DNA from: Actinomycetota bacterium
GTDB lineage: Bacteria > Actinomycetota > Actinomycetes > S36-B12 > UBA10799
Direction of reading: 5' to 3'
NCBI GenBank assembly: GCA_020637055.1
Contig: JACJWR010000002.1
Location: 788,794 to 852,793 of the forward strand
DNA length: 64,000 nt
Positions within the stretch are counted from its first letter, which is position 1; every line of letters starts with the position of its first letter. Under the pieces are notes generated by a model that did no database searches, was not told where the DNA came from, and saw nothing but the letters and a program-made list of their open reading frames with translations. The position numbers and the translations under genes are program-made. Shown one piece after another: positions 55,720 to 64,000 of this stretch.

Positions 55720-57441
55720 TCACAGCCACTCGCGTCGACCCATCTCCAGCAATTCGTCGGCGTGGGCCAGGGCATGGTCGGACTCTTCCTGCCCGGCCAG
55801 CATGCGGGCGAGTTCACGCCGGCGGGCCTCCCCCGAGACCGGTCGAACATTCGACGCGGTGATGGTTCCGGCGGAGCCCTTCGCCACCACCAGGTGGGTG
55901 TCGGCGAAGGCGGCCACCTGCGGCAGATGGGTCACCACTATCACCTGCGTGTGCTTTCCGAGTCGGGCCAACCTACGACCTACTTCGACCGCGGCTTTGC
56001 CACCCACGCCGGCGTCCACCTCGTCGAACACCATCGTGGGGGTGGCGTCGATCCCGGCGAGGGCCACCTCGAGAGCGAGCATCACCCTGGACAGCTCACC
56101 ACCGGAGGCGCCTTGGCCCAGGGGTGCGAAATCCGCACCCCTGTGAGGCGCGAGCATGAAGGAGACCTGGTCGACCCCGTCGCCGGTGAAGGCTACCCGG
56201 CGGTCTCCTATCTCGAGACCCCGGTCGTCGTCGGTCTGGGCGATGTCGATACGCACCTGCGCGTCGGGCATCGCCAGGGCGCGCAACTCCTCTGTCACCC
56301 GTTCAGCGAGGTCCTGAGCCGCCGCAGCCCGCAGCATCGACATGTCTCGGGCTTGGTCGGCCAGGGTGGCGACGAGGTGATCGGAGCGTTGCGCCAATTC
56401 CTCGATCCGCTCATCGTCGCCTTCCAGTTCGGCGAGCCTGCGCTCGCTGCGCTCGGCCCACGCCAGGGCATCGTCCAGGCTCGGCCCGAAGGTGCGGGTG
56501 ACCTTGGCCAATTCCGCACGTCGGTGTTGCACCCAATCCAACCGAGCCGGGTCGTCGGCTATCCGCGCCGTATAGGAGGCGAGCTCGGCGGCCGTTTCCG
56601 CGAGCAGTTCGGAGGTCTCTCGCAGCCGGACAGCCATCGATCGCAGTTGCCCATCGGTTTCGCCCACTGCATCCAAGGCACGTACAGCGGCAGCCACGCG
56701 GGACACCGCGTCGTCACCGGATTCGGCATCCGATAGGGCGGCGTGGGCCGATTGGCAGGCGGTGAGGATGTCGGCCGTATCGGCCAGTGACTCCTCCTCG
56801 GCGCGGAGTGCGACGTCTTCGCCGGGTTCCGGTGCCACCTGGTCGAAGATCTGGAGGCCGTCTCGAAGCGTGTCGGCCTCGAGCCGGCGCTGGGTGGCGT
56901 TCTCGACCCGGTCGGCGAGTTCGGCCATGACCTCGGTGAACTCGCCGAAGGTGGCGCGATACGACACGTGCATCCGCGCGAGGTCGCCGCCGGCGAAAGC
57001 ATCCAGCAATGCCCGCTGCCTTGCCGGTTGCCGCAGCTGCACTTGATCGGACTGGCCGTGGATGGTGACCAGTCCCGCGCAGATCTCGCCCAATTTGGCG
57101 GCCGGCACGCTGGCGCCGCCGGCAATGGCCCGCGCCCGACCCGCCGCTGGCAGCACCCGGGCGAGGATCAGCTCGCCGTCGTCGACTTCCGCCCCCACCT
57201 CGGATGCCAGGGCGGCGGCGTCGGAATCGGAATCCGTGAGCAGGACAGCCCCTTCGACCCGGGCCACCTCTCCGCGCACCAGCCCGCTCGGCGGGCGGGC
57301 GCCCATCAGCATCTCGAGCGCAGTGAGGACCATCGTCTTGCCGGCACCGGTTTCCCCAGTCACCACCGTGAAGCGAGGGCCGAACTCCACCTCGGCCGAT
57401 TCGATCACACCGAGGCCGGTGATGGAGAGGTCTGTGATCAC
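55720..57441 (-). CDS. recN: DNA repair protein RecN
   Basis: An SMC-like ATPase for double-strand-break repair. 573 residues. Seen: Walker A VVTGETGAGKTMVLTALEMLMG, long coiled coil with the GQSDQVQLRQPARQRALLD segment before it, ASGGELSRVMLALEVAL, Walker B MVFDEVDAGVGGKAA. The GTG at 57441 overlaps the nadK stop by 4 nt. Confidence 0.96.
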   Translation of the reverse strand: MITDLSITGLGVIESAEVEFGPRFTVVTGETGAGKTMVLTALEMLMGARPPSGLVRGEVARVEGAVLLTDSDSDAAALASEVGAEVDDGELILARVLPAAGRARAIAGGASVPAAKLGEICAGLVTIHGQSDQVQLRQPARQRALLDAFAGGDLARMHVSYRATFGEFTEVMAELADRVENATQRRLEADTLRDGLQIFDQVAPEPGEDVALRAEEESLADTADILTACQSAHAALSDAESGDDAVSRVAAAVRALDAVGETDGQLRSMAVRLRETSELLAETAAELASYTARIADDPARLDWVQHRRAELAKVTRTFGPSLDDALAWAERSERRLAELEGDDERIEELAQRSDHLVATLADQARDMSMLRAAAAQDLAERVTEELRALAMPDAQVRIDIAQTDDDRGLEIGDRRVAFTGDGVDQVSFMLAPHRGADFAPLGQGASGGELSRVMLALEVALAGIDATPTMVFDEVDAGVGGKAAVEVGRRLARLGKHTQVIVVTHLPQVAAFADTHLVVAKGSAGTITASNVRPVSGEARRRELARMLAGQEESDHALAHADELLEMGRREWL

Positions 57442-58334
57442 GCGGGTCCCTCGTCGCCTGTCCGCCAGCCTTCGACAGGCAGATGGAACTTGTTCACCAA
57501 CCGCGCGGTGAACGCCGGCGAATGGAGGCGTGCCAGGGGAACCGGGTAGGGACTGCGCCGGATCCTTAGGGTGTCCCCTTCGGCCAGGTCGAGCCTTCGG
57601 CGACCGTCGCACCACACCACAGCGCTTTGGCGTCGGCGTCGGGTGAGCAGGACTTCGATCTCCGCACTCGGTGACACCACCAGCGGCCGGGAGAACAACG
57701 CGTGGGCGCTCAGCGGTACCACGAGCAAGGCCTCCACATCCGGCCACACCACGGGTCCGCCGGCAGACCACGCGTAGGCGGTACTGCCGGTGGGCGTGGC
57801 GAGCACGAGTCCGTCGGCACCCCACCGGGACAGCGGGTGGCCGTCGATGGACACCAGTATCTCCACCATCCGGGTATCGGGACCCTTCTCCAGACTCGCC
57901 TCGTTCAGGGCCCACGACGTCGCCAGCAGGCTGCGTTCGGACCACACCTCGACGTCTATCGCCAGCCGCTCTTCGACCCGGTAGTGGCGTCGCACGACGG
58001 CCTCGGCCACCTCGGACAGTTCGTTCTGTTCTGCCTCGGCGAGGAAACCCACATGCCCGAGGTTGAGTCCGAGCAGAGGAACCTCGGAACCCCTGGCCCG
58101 CTCGGCACCCCAGAGGATCGTTCCGTCGCCGCCGAGGACCACCACCAACTCGGCACCGTCGAACAGCCGCGCATCGTCGCGCACCTCAACGTCTGCGTTG
58201 TCCACCAACTCGGCCTGATCCCGAGCCACGACCGGGGTTATCCCGGACTCCACCAGCAGCCCCGCGAAACCGGTGGCCAGTGCCGCGGCGTCCGGGCGGG
58301 TGGAATGCACGGCCAGCACTACGCTTCGGTTCAC
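57438..58334 (-). CDS. nadK: NAD kinase
   Basis: Phosphorylates NAD to NADP. 298 residues. Seen: the GGDGTILWGAERA motif, LGLNLGHVGFLAEAEQNEL, NEASLEKG, DGLVLATPTGSTAYAWSAGGPV. GTG at 58334, overlapping tlyA by 4 nt. The tlyA-nadK-recN order is conserved across actinomycetes. Confidence 0.97.
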   Translation of the reverse strand: MNRSVVLAVHSTRPDAAALATGFAGLLVESGITPVVARDQAELVDNADVEVRDDARLFDGAELVVVLGGDGTILWGAERARGSEVPLLGLNLGHVGFLAEAEQNELSEVAEAVVRRHYRVEERLAIDVEVWSERSLLATSWALNEASLEKGPDTRMVEILVSIDGHPLSRWGADGLVLATPTGSTAYAWSAGGPVVWPDVEALLVVPLSAHALFSRPLVVSPSAEIEVLLTRRRRQSAVVWCDGRRRLDLAEGDTLRIRRSPYPVPLARLHSPAFTARLVNKFHLPVEGWRTGDEGPA

Positions 58335-59191
58335 GCTAGTTGCCTCTTCGCGCCCGGGTCTCGGGCCTGCTGGGGTGGACGGATCGGGTGAACACCATCT
58401 TGTCCGACGACCCGGCGTATCCACTCCAGCGACACCGACTCGGCACGCGCGGCGCCGGCGTCCCAAGCCAGGTGCAGGAAGTACTCCTGGTTGCCCACCG
58501 CGCCGGTGATGGCACTCGGGACGGCGGCCAGCGGTGTCAGGCCGAGCGCCAGGCCGGCGGCAGCCACCCGTTCCACCGCATCGGCACGATCGCGCGGATC
58601 GGTGACGACCCCGCGCGAATCCAGGGCTCCGCGGCCGGCCTCGAACTGCGGCTTGACCAACAGGATCAAATCGGCCTGCGGTGCGAGAACCGAGCGAATC
58701 ATCGGCAGCACAGTTGTCAGCGAGATGAAGCTGAGGTCCGCAGTGACGAGATCGACGGGGGGCCACCGCCAGATCCGATCGAGTTCCCGCAGGTTGGTGC
58801 CCTCGAGGTTGATCACCCGGGCATCCCCCCGCAGCCGTGGCGCCAGCTGGTCGTGCCCGACATCGACGGCGACGACATTTGCGGCGCCGCGCTCGAGCAG
58901 CACCTGAGTGAAGCCGCCGGTCGACGCTCCCGCGTCGAGCGCCCACCGATCGGCAACCCGCACCGCGAACTCATCCAGCGCACCTACGAGTTTGGCCGCT
59001 CCGCGCCCGACATGGTGGCGACCCCCGTCGGTCACCTCCAGGACCGAATCCGCATCGACCCTGGCGGACGGTTTCGTCGCAACCCTGCCGTCGAGGATCA
59101 CCTGGCCGGATTTGACCATGTCAACTGCCTGGCCCCGCGACCTGCTCAAGCCCCGCGCGACAAGGGCGACGTCAAGTCGGGAACTACTCAG
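58331..59191 (-). CDS. tlyA: TlyA rRNA 2'-O-methyltransferase/hemolysin family, apparent CTG start
   Basis: A 286-residue S4 plus FtsJ-type rRNA methyltransferase (methylates 16S and 23S rRNA in mycobacteria). The conserved S4 start RLDVALVARGLSRSRGQAVD lies upstream of the first ATG/GTG/TTG (TTG at 59149 would cut it off). In frame, the only candidate is CTG at 59191, which overlaps the stop of the preceding gene as CTGA, mirroring the ATGA/GTGA overlaps of neighbouring genes. Then ALDAGASTGGFTQVLLERGA, KPQFEAGR and GNQEYFLHL. The CTG might also be a miscalled ATG. Confidence 0.9.
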   Translation of the reverse strand: MSSSRLDVALVARGLSRSRGQAVDMVKSGQVILDGRVATKPSARVDADSVLEVTDGGRHHVGRGAAKLVGALDEFAVRVADRWALDAGASTGGFTQVLLERGAANVVAVDVGHDQLAPRLRGDARVINLEGTNLRELDRIWRWPPVDLVTADLSFISLTTVLPMIRSVLAPQADLILLVKPQFEAGRGALDSRGVVTDPRDRADAVERVAAAGLALGLTPLAAVPSAITGAVGNQEYFLHLAWDAGAARAESVSLEWIRRVVGQDGVHPIRPPQQARDPGAKRQLA

Positions 59192-59358
59192 GACCCCTGC
59201 TCCGGCTCCGCGAGGGCCGACTGCAGCCTTCGATACACGTCGTCGAACACGGCTGGCATCGAATCGAGATCGATGCCGGCGGCAGCCGCCATCCGCTCAA
59301 GAGCCTCGGCCACCCGTGGGTCGCGAACGCCAGCCAGAGGGTCCGAGTCACCCGTCAT
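59188..59358 (-). CDS. Small conserved-position protein (56 aa)
   Basis: A 56-residue acidic, helical protein, MTGDSDPLAGVRDPRVAEAL, ERMAAAAGIDLDSMPAVFDD, ending ALAEPEQGS. It is linked by a 4-nt overlap to the phasin-like gene before it and by CTGA to tlyA after it, so it is surely translated within this operon. I do not recognise a domain. Confidence 0.7.
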   Translation of the reverse strand: MTGDSDPLAGVRDPRVAEALERMAAAAGIDLDSMPAVFDDVYRRLQSALAEPEQGS

Positions 59359-60080
59359 GACTCACTCCCAGACGGGGTCTCAGCCTCCTTGGCGGCCGCG
59401 CTGGTGCGGGTGGTCGACCTCTTGGTGGTGGTCTTCGTCGCCGCCGTCTTCTTCGCCGGGGTTTTCTTGGCGGTCGCCTTCTTGGCGGTCGCCTTCTTGG
59501 CCGGGGCCTTCTTCGTGGTGGCCTTCTTGGCGGTCGCCTTCTTCGCCGGGGCCTTCTTCGCGGGGGTCTCGTCGGAAGCCCCGGACGCGGCCGGCGCCCG
59601 GACCACCGTCTTCTTCGGCGGCACGTCGGTCACCTCGGGTGCGGAATGCTCCAGACCCATCTTTCGCATCGCGGTCGTCTCGGCGAGGGTGCGAGCCGAC
59701 TCGACGCCGGCTTTCGCCTCTGCGGCGGCAGATGCCGAAGCCGAAGCCATCCGGTCGATGGTGTCCTTCATCTGCGATTCGAGGCGGTCGACGTGCGCGC
59801 GCACGGCTGCGAGTTCCTCCTCGCGAACGAATCCGATACGCCCCACCGCCCGCTCAACCTCGGTGCGCACCAGGCCGACGACCAGTTCCCGATTGGTCTT
59901 GCTCTGCTCCATCAGGTCTTCGGCGATCAAAGCCATCTGACTGGCCAGTTGCTCGGGGGCTTTCGTGCCGGACTCCAGGCCCTGACTCATGGCACCCTGG
60001 GCGGCTTCCTTGGCCTTGTCGGCCGTGGCTTCCAGAATTCCGGTCGCCATCTGCACGTAACTCCTGATCGCATCGATCAC
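59355..60080 (-). CDS. Phasin-like helical protein with histone-H1-like tail
   Basis: A 241-residue protein in two parts. The N-terminal ~130 residues are helical with YVQMATGILEATADKAKEAAQGAM and ELVVGLVRTEVERAVGRIGFV, like phasin or PHA-granule/polyhydroxyalkanoate-synthesis-regulator helices. The C-terminal ~75 residues are Lys/Ala/Thr-rich copies of PAKKA and TAKKA, like eukaryotic H1 or bacterial HupB/Hc1 tails, which bind DNA or RNA. GTG at 60080 with AAGGG upstream. It may connect storage granules to the nucleoid, an inference. Confidence 0.8.
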   Translation of the reverse strand: MIDAIRSYVQMATGILEATADKAKEAAQGAMSQGLESGTKAPEQLASQMALIAEDLMEQSKTNRELVVGLVRTEVERAVGRIGFVREEELAAVRAHVDRLESQMKDTIDRMASASASAAAEAKAGVESARTLAETTAMRKMGLEHSAPEVTDVPPKKTVVRAPAASGASDETPAKKAPAKKATAKKATTKKAPAKKATAKKATAKKTPAKKTAATKTTTKRSTTRTSAAAKEAETPSGSES

Positions 60081-60250
60081 TTGACTGCCCTTCCGCCGAA
60101 TGTGTGTGGCGCTGCTTGCGTGTTGCGCACTAATGTACCCAACCCCGCGAAATCCGTAGACATGATGCGGGATCGGATGCTGAAACGCCAGATGAGAGGC
60201 GGTTATGCGCTAGCGTGGAGCGGTCGCGAGAGGAAGGTCTGCGGGTATTC

Positions 60251-60598
60251 ATGGCTTCGTTGGAGGAGTGTCGGGCCGCGCTGGACGAACTTGCGAACAG
60301 GCTGACCACAGTCGACCAGAAGCGACGCGAGAAGACCATTCCCGACCGCTCGCTTTCGTTGCACCTGCTCGACCTCGACGAGTTCTTCGTCGGGTTGCTG
60401 CACCGGGGGGAGTTGACCGGGATTGAGCTCGGCGGTCCCCATTCACCGAAGACAGACATCAAACTCTCCATGACCAGCGACGACCTTATCGCCCTCACCG
60501 ATCGACAGTTGTCGTTCGCCCATGCGTGGGCCACCGGTCGAGTTCGACTCGATGCCAGTTTCCGAGATCTCCTGCGTCTGCGGTCGTTGGGCCGCTGA
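60251..60598 (+). CDS. SCP2-like sterol/lipid carrier domain protein
   Basis: A 115-residue protein: MASLEECRAALDELANRL, RSLSLHLLDLDEFFVGLL and the SCP2-type C-terminus DIKLSMTSDDLIALTDRQLS with AWATGRVRLDASFRDLLRLRSL, where the lipid-binding groove forms. Commonly next to the TlyA/HAD genes in actinomycetes. Convergent with the HAD gene, 44 nt apart. Confidence 0.85.
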   Translation: MASLEECRAALDELANRLTTVDQKRREKTIPDRSLSLHLLDLDEFFVGLLHRGELTGIELGGPHSPKTDIKLSMTSDDLIALTDRQLSFAHAWATGRVRLDASFRDLLRLRSLGR

Positions 60599-60642
60599 CT
60601 GTCCGCGCTCAGATCCACACCGGCTCCAGGGTTCGGCCGACT

Positions 60643-61626
60643 CTACTCCGGCCTGCTGGCCATCAGTTCGCGCGCGCGGGTTTCCGTGTCGATGTCGCGT
60701 CCGGCGTCGGCCGCCTCCCAACACTCGAGCGCGGTGGACGCAACCGTCTCCAACCAGTGCCGGGATGGGTCACGTACCACGTGCTCCGACTCAACCGCCA
60801 AACCCGCGGTCAGCACGGCAGGGCCGTCGAGCAGTGCCCGCAGATCGACCGCCAGGTAGTCAGGGCGTTGTGCGGGTGGCGCTGTGAGCAGGTCCGATAC
60901 GGTGCTGACACCGGTGAGGACGAGCAGGCTTGCCAGCCCGGCACCTCGAGCACCGGCGATGTCGGTGTCGAGTCGATCCCCGACCACCAACGGCCGGCGA
61001 GCCGACGTGCGTTCGACCGATTCGAGCATCAGCGGCCGCTCGGGCTTGCCGGCGATTCGGGGCAGCACTCCGGTGACTTGCGAGACGACGGCAACGAGCA
61101 TTCCGTTACCCGGGGCGATGCCGTCGGCGGTGGGGATCGTGCGATCGGTGTTGGTGGCGAAGAACTCGGCGCCGCCGGTCACGGCATAGGTGGCCTGCGC
61201 GAGTTGACGCCAGCCGATCTCAGGACTGAAGCCCATGATCACGGCGGCCGGATGCGCGAGTCCATCTTCAACGATCTGGAAACCCCGAGCGTGTACCGCC
61301 TCCCGCAGGCCCTCGCCCCCGACCACCAGGACCTCTGCCCCGGCGGGCAGTGATTCGCTGATCAACCGTGCTCCGGCCTGAGCCGAGGTCACCACGTCCG
61401 CCTCGGCTGCAACGAGTCCCAGGTCGGCCAAATGGGCGACCACCGCCGACGGTGGACGGGATGCGTTGTTGGTGACGTAAGCGAGGTGGACCCCCTGGTC
61501 GCTGACGCGGTTCAACGCGGTGACCGCGTACGGGATAGCGCCTGCCCCGGCGTAGACGACTCCATCGAGATCGAGCAGCAACACATCGAACCGGCTCGCC
61601 CACGGCGCGGACGGATCCGGGCTCAC
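60643..61626 (-). CDS. HAD-IIA family sugar phosphatase
   Basis: A 327-residue HAD hydrolase with the DLDGVVYAGAGAIPYAV motif, VTNNASRPPSAVVAHL, NTDRTIPTADG, GKPERPLMLES and VVGDRLDTDIAGARGAGL. The ortholog in M. tuberculosis (Rv1692) is a glycerol-3-phosphate phosphatase, and the neighbours match. Its C-terminal extension after residue 270 is family-typical. It overlaps the TPR gene by 4 nt. Confidence 0.92.
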   Translation of the reverse strand: MSPDPSAPWASRFDVLLLDLDGVVYAGAGAIPYAVTALNRVSDQGVHLAYVTNNASRPPSAVVAHLADLGLVAAEADVVTSAQAGARLISESLPAGAEVLVVGGEGLREAVHARGFQIVEDGLAHPAAVIMGFSPEIGWRQLAQATYAVTGGAEFFATNTDRTIPTADGIAPGNGMLVAVVSQVTGVLPRIAGKPERPLMLESVERTSARRPLVVGDRLDTDIAGARGAGLASLLVLTGVSTVSDLLTAPPAQRPDYLAVDLRALLDGPAVLTAGLAVESEHVVRDPSRHWLETVASTALECWEAADAGRDIDTETRARELMASRPE

Positions 61627-62663
61627 GCCTGGGTCCCCTCAGCCGCTTCCGAGTCCAGCGCCGCCACTCGGTCGACCGCATCGGTCAAACCATCCGGATC
61701 GGCGGCCGCGGCCCGCAAGAACCATTCCCTCGCCTCGTCGGGTCGACCCGCGGCCAGCAGCGCCTCCGCGTAGACGTACTTGAGTCGCGCGGACGATTCG
61801 GAGGGCTGTTCATCGTCAAGCATCGGGCCCTGCAGAATTCGCATGGCTTCTTCGGCCTGATCCAGGTCCAGGCGGGCCCCTGCTGCCACCAGTCTCATTT
61901 CGATCCGGTCGGCGCGATTGAGTGTGAGTTTCCGGGATGCGATCTCCAACGCCTTCTCGGGGCGGCCGAGCCCCCGTTCGCAGTCCGCGATCAGCGGGTA
62001 GAGGTTGTCATCACCACTGATCCGCGTTGCGGCCCGCAACTCCTTGATGGCCAACGAATAATCGCCGGCGTAGTAGGCCGCCATCCCCACCGCTTCGCGT
62101 ACGGATCCGCTCCGAGACGCCAGCCGCTTTGCCTCCTGCGCGTAGCGAAGGGCTTCTGCCGGATCCTCCGGGAGCAACGTGAACGTGGCGCTGAGCAACG
62201 CCCGCACCCGCGGTGGGAAGGGCTCGAGTTCCTCCACCACCGCTGCCGGCAACGGGCTGTCCTGCAGCGATGCCGTCAACAAGTCCTCGTCGAAACTGCT
62301 CGCGCGCGCCGTTGGGCTACTTGGTCGACCCCGGTCGCTTCCCTCGGACCCGCGACGGTCTGAGGATCGTCCGTCTCCGCCAGCGGATCGACCAGCGTCG
62401 CGACCCTTCGACCCGCGATTCTCAGAGGTGCGTCCGTCGGTTCGGTCGGCCGCCTGACGTGGTGTGGCTTCACTCCGCGATTTCCCGCGACCCTCGGACT
62501 TCGACGGGCGGGCCGAGCGTGCGGCGCCCTGCATTCCGGCAGGTGTGGCCGACTTGGAGCCGCTCCGCGATTGGGGTGTCCCGCCCTTCCTGCGCTCGTC
62601 GCTCGCGGGACGCTGCCCACGTGCCTTGCGCTGCGGTGGACGACTACTCTCCGGCTTGGCCAC
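61623..62663 (-). CDS. TPR-repeat protein with basic low-complexity N-terminus
   Basis: A 346-residue protein: a long disordered Arg/Ser/Gly-rich head (1-120) and then helical TPR-type repeats from about 150 (ALRYAQEAKRLASRSGSVREAVG, AGDYSLAIKELRAATRIS, LGRPEKALEIASRKLTLN). The GTG at 62663 has GAGGAGG upstream. Same place as M. tuberculosis Rv1691. Likely a scaffold; partner unknown. Confidence 0.85.
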   Translation of the reverse strand: MAKPESSRPPQRKARGQRPASDERRKGGTPQSRSGSKSATPAGMQGAARSARPSKSEGRGKSRSEATPRQAADRTDGRTSENRGSKGRDAGRSAGGDGRSSDRRGSEGSDRGRPSSPTARASSFDEDLLTASLQDSPLPAAVVEELEPFPPRVRALLSATFTLLPEDPAEALRYAQEAKRLASRSGSVREAVGMAAYYAGDYSLAIKELRAATRISGDDNLYPLIADCERGLGRPEKALEIASRKLTLNRADRIEMRLVAAGARLDLDQAEEAMRILQGPMLDDEQPSESSARLKYVYAEALLAAGRPDEAREWFLRAAAADPDGLTDAVDRVAALDSEAAEGTQA

Positions 62664-62791
62664 CGCTCCTCCTCGACATACCGCTGGTTGCCGCCTCACT
62701 CTAGCCGCACCGCCCCGAGCCGTGTGTGCCCCCGCAAGCCGGCGCTTACCCCGGCCTACACCCCGGATTGTGACGAGCCGTGTTGCGGCCG

Positions 62792-63385
62792 CTAGGGCAA
62801 CCGTCCCTCGCCCAGCAGCGGTCGCATAGTCTCCTCGTAGCCTGGAATCGTGTTCTCGAAACCGACCTGGACGCGGATGTTGGCAAGTCCGGCCGCAGTC
62901 AACGCGCTCCTAATCTCGTCTCGGGTCAAGCCGTGGGCATCATCAGGGTCGTCGCGCTCCCAATCCCACTGCACGAACAAGCCACCGCGCCTCAGCATCC
63001 TGACCAACTGGGCCACGACGGCCGGATAGTCGTCGAGGAACGCACACACCGAGGAGCACACGATCAGATCGTAGGGGCGCGTTGGCGCTCCAACCGGAAG
63101 CTCGGAGGTCGCTGAAACATCAGTCCACCCGTGCGTCTTGATCTTGGCGCGCAGGACATTCAGCATTCCGGCAGAGGTGTCTACGGCGTCAACAGCAGCC
63201 CCACCATCGACGAGGAACGCGGTCAGCAGACCGGTGCCGCACCCGAAGTCAAGAACTCGGCTACCCGGCAGTGCCATCCCATGCGCGGCCAACACCTGTT
63301 CGAGGGAGGCGAAGGCCGCGGACGCATAGGAACGGATGATCTCGTCGCCGTCCCAGGAAACTGCGAGCTGATCCCAATCATTCAT
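62792..63385 (-). CDS. Class I SAM-dependent methyltransferase
   Basis: A 197-residue methyltransferase. Seen: MNDWDQLAVSWDGDEIIRSYA, motif I VLDFGCGTGLLTAFLVDGG, DAVDTSAGMLNVLRAKI, YDLIVCSSVCAFLDDYP and MLRRGGLFVQWDWE. The ATG at 63385 has GGAG upstream; longer upstream frames are not supported. Substrate unknown. It stands alone between the TPR gene and the rRNA operon. Confidence 0.88.
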   Translation of the reverse strand: MNDWDQLAVSWDGDEIIRSYASAAFASLEQVLAAHGMALPGSRVLDFGCGTGLLTAFLVDGGAAVDAVDTSAGMLNVLRAKIKTHGWTDVSATSELPVGAPTRPYDLIVCSSVCAFLDDYPAVVAQLVRMLRRGGLFVQWDWERDDPDDAHGLTRDEIRSALTAAGLANIRVQVGFENTIPGYEETMRPLLGEGRLP

Positions 63386-63532
63386 CGACGCTCCAGAGGT
63401 GCAGTGGCACACGGCAGTGGCAACGACGGAGTTGCTGCCCGAGTGGCCGAAGCCCCCATTCAACCCGGCATCACACTTCAGTTGCCACTTGGACCAGGGC
63501 TCCACCACAAATCGTGACGAGCCCACAAACGA

Positions 63533-63562
63533 CTCGAGGGCCGCCTTGTGGCGGCCCTCGAG
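63533..63562 (-). terminator. rRNA operon terminator
   Basis: A perfect 13-bp inverted repeat, CTCGAGGGCCGCC (63533-63545) and GGCGGCCCTCGAG (63550-63562), with a 4-nt loop. It lies 10 nt after the 5S rRNA 3' end on the minus strand, followed by TCGTTTG. Typical of rrn termination. Confidence 0.9.
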
Positions 63563-63572
63563 TGAAGAGGTG

Positions 63573-63689
63573 TTCGGCGGCGTCCTACTCTCCCACCTCG
63601 TCTCCGGGGCAGTACCATCGGCGCTGAAGGGCTTAACTTCCGGGTTCGGAATGGGTCCGGGTGTTTCCCCTTCGCTATGGCCACCGAAA
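63573..63689 (-). rRNA. rrf: 5S ribosomal RNA
   Basis: About 117 nt, minus strand. Seen on the sense strand: GGTGGCCATAGCGAAGGGG near the start, the conserved CCCATTCCGAACCCGGAAGT helix III/IV region, GCGCCGATGGTACTGC, and GGTGGGAGAGTAGGACGCCG at the 3' end. It lies about 70 nt after 23S, the usual spacing. Exact ends are estimated. Confidence 0.95.
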
Positions 63690-63761
63690 CGTGTGTCGAG
63701 TTTCGGTTTGTTGTGTTGTTCCCGACCGTATCTCGGGAACTGCATAGTGGACGCGTGTGTG

Positions 63762-64000
<239 letters not shown>

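Noticed and set aside
59460..59620. Regular repeat that might be a CRISPR or satellite array
   Set aside because: It encodes the Lys/Ala-rich tail of the phasin-like protein; units are short and uneven with no spacers.

Overview
The window is a high-GC chromosome segment from an actinomycete. Evidence for this is the gene order glnD-glnB-amt-ftsY-smc-mutM-rnc-rpmF-DUF177-sepIVA-coaD-rsmD-recG, which matches the Mycobacterium tuberculosis Rv29xx neighbourhood, and the order der-cmk-rluB-scpB-scpA-xerD, pyrG-recN-nadK-tlyA, which matches Rv1691-Rv1713. Frequent 4-nt stop/start overlaps, GTG starts, DUF3515 and DUF177 proteins and a WhiB-like relic also fit. The genus cannot be named from the sequence alone. 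Most housekeeping genes and the rRNA genes lie on the minus strand, so they probably share one replication direction.

Region 1 (1-16993, minus strand) is a housekeeping block: nitrogen control (glnD partial, glnB, amt, with a GlnR-like box upstream of amt), SRP receptor ftsY, smc, DNA repair (mutM, recG), rnc, ribosomal protein L32, a carrier-protein-like gene without the modification serine, a SepIVA-like coiled coil, coaD, rsmD and a FakA/DAK2 protein. About 1.93-4.76 kb carries many indels that break amt, ftsY and the very end of smc. This looks like poor consensus sequence rather than real gene loss.

Region 2 (17-32.7 kb) has rpmB, thiL, an Lrp-type sensor domain, a DUF3515 lipoprotein, ddl, a Cys/Met PLP enzyme, a DHA2 exporter followed by an unusual nonapeptide-repeat membrane protein, a DAGK-family kinase, an M13 peptidase, an App1 phosphatase, a CE1-type esterase lipoprotein, a glycosyltransferase, DUF1905, an LtrA-like membrane protein and a methyltransferase.

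Region 3 (32.7-44.4 kb) is accessory. It starts with a GH5 endoglycoceramidase-like lipoprotein, a GH36-type galactosidase and a universal stress protein. Then come two paralogous secreted helical proteins (37792-39276 and 41973-43406) whose upstream DNA is also duplicated. Between them lie a decayed whiB-like gene, several tiny genes, a tRNA-Pro(GGG) and an alpha/beta hydrolase. Two of the tiny genes, on opposite strands and converging on a hairpin, encode related W-x-TPRL peptides. A LacI-family regulator follows the second paralog and may act on the palindrome shared by both paralog promoters. This island holds the most novel content.

Region 4 (44.5-63.4 kb, mostly minus) returns to core functions: der, plsC, cmk, tyrA, aroH, rluB, the ScpA/ScpB condensin partners of Smc, xerD, ald, a NUDIX hydrolase, pyrG, recN, nadK, tlyA (apparently starting at CTG), a phasin-like protein with a histone-H1-like tail, an SCP2 protein, a HAD phosphatase, a TPR protein and a methyltransferase. 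The window ends in an rRNA operon on the minus strand: terminator, 5S, and the 3' end of 23S.
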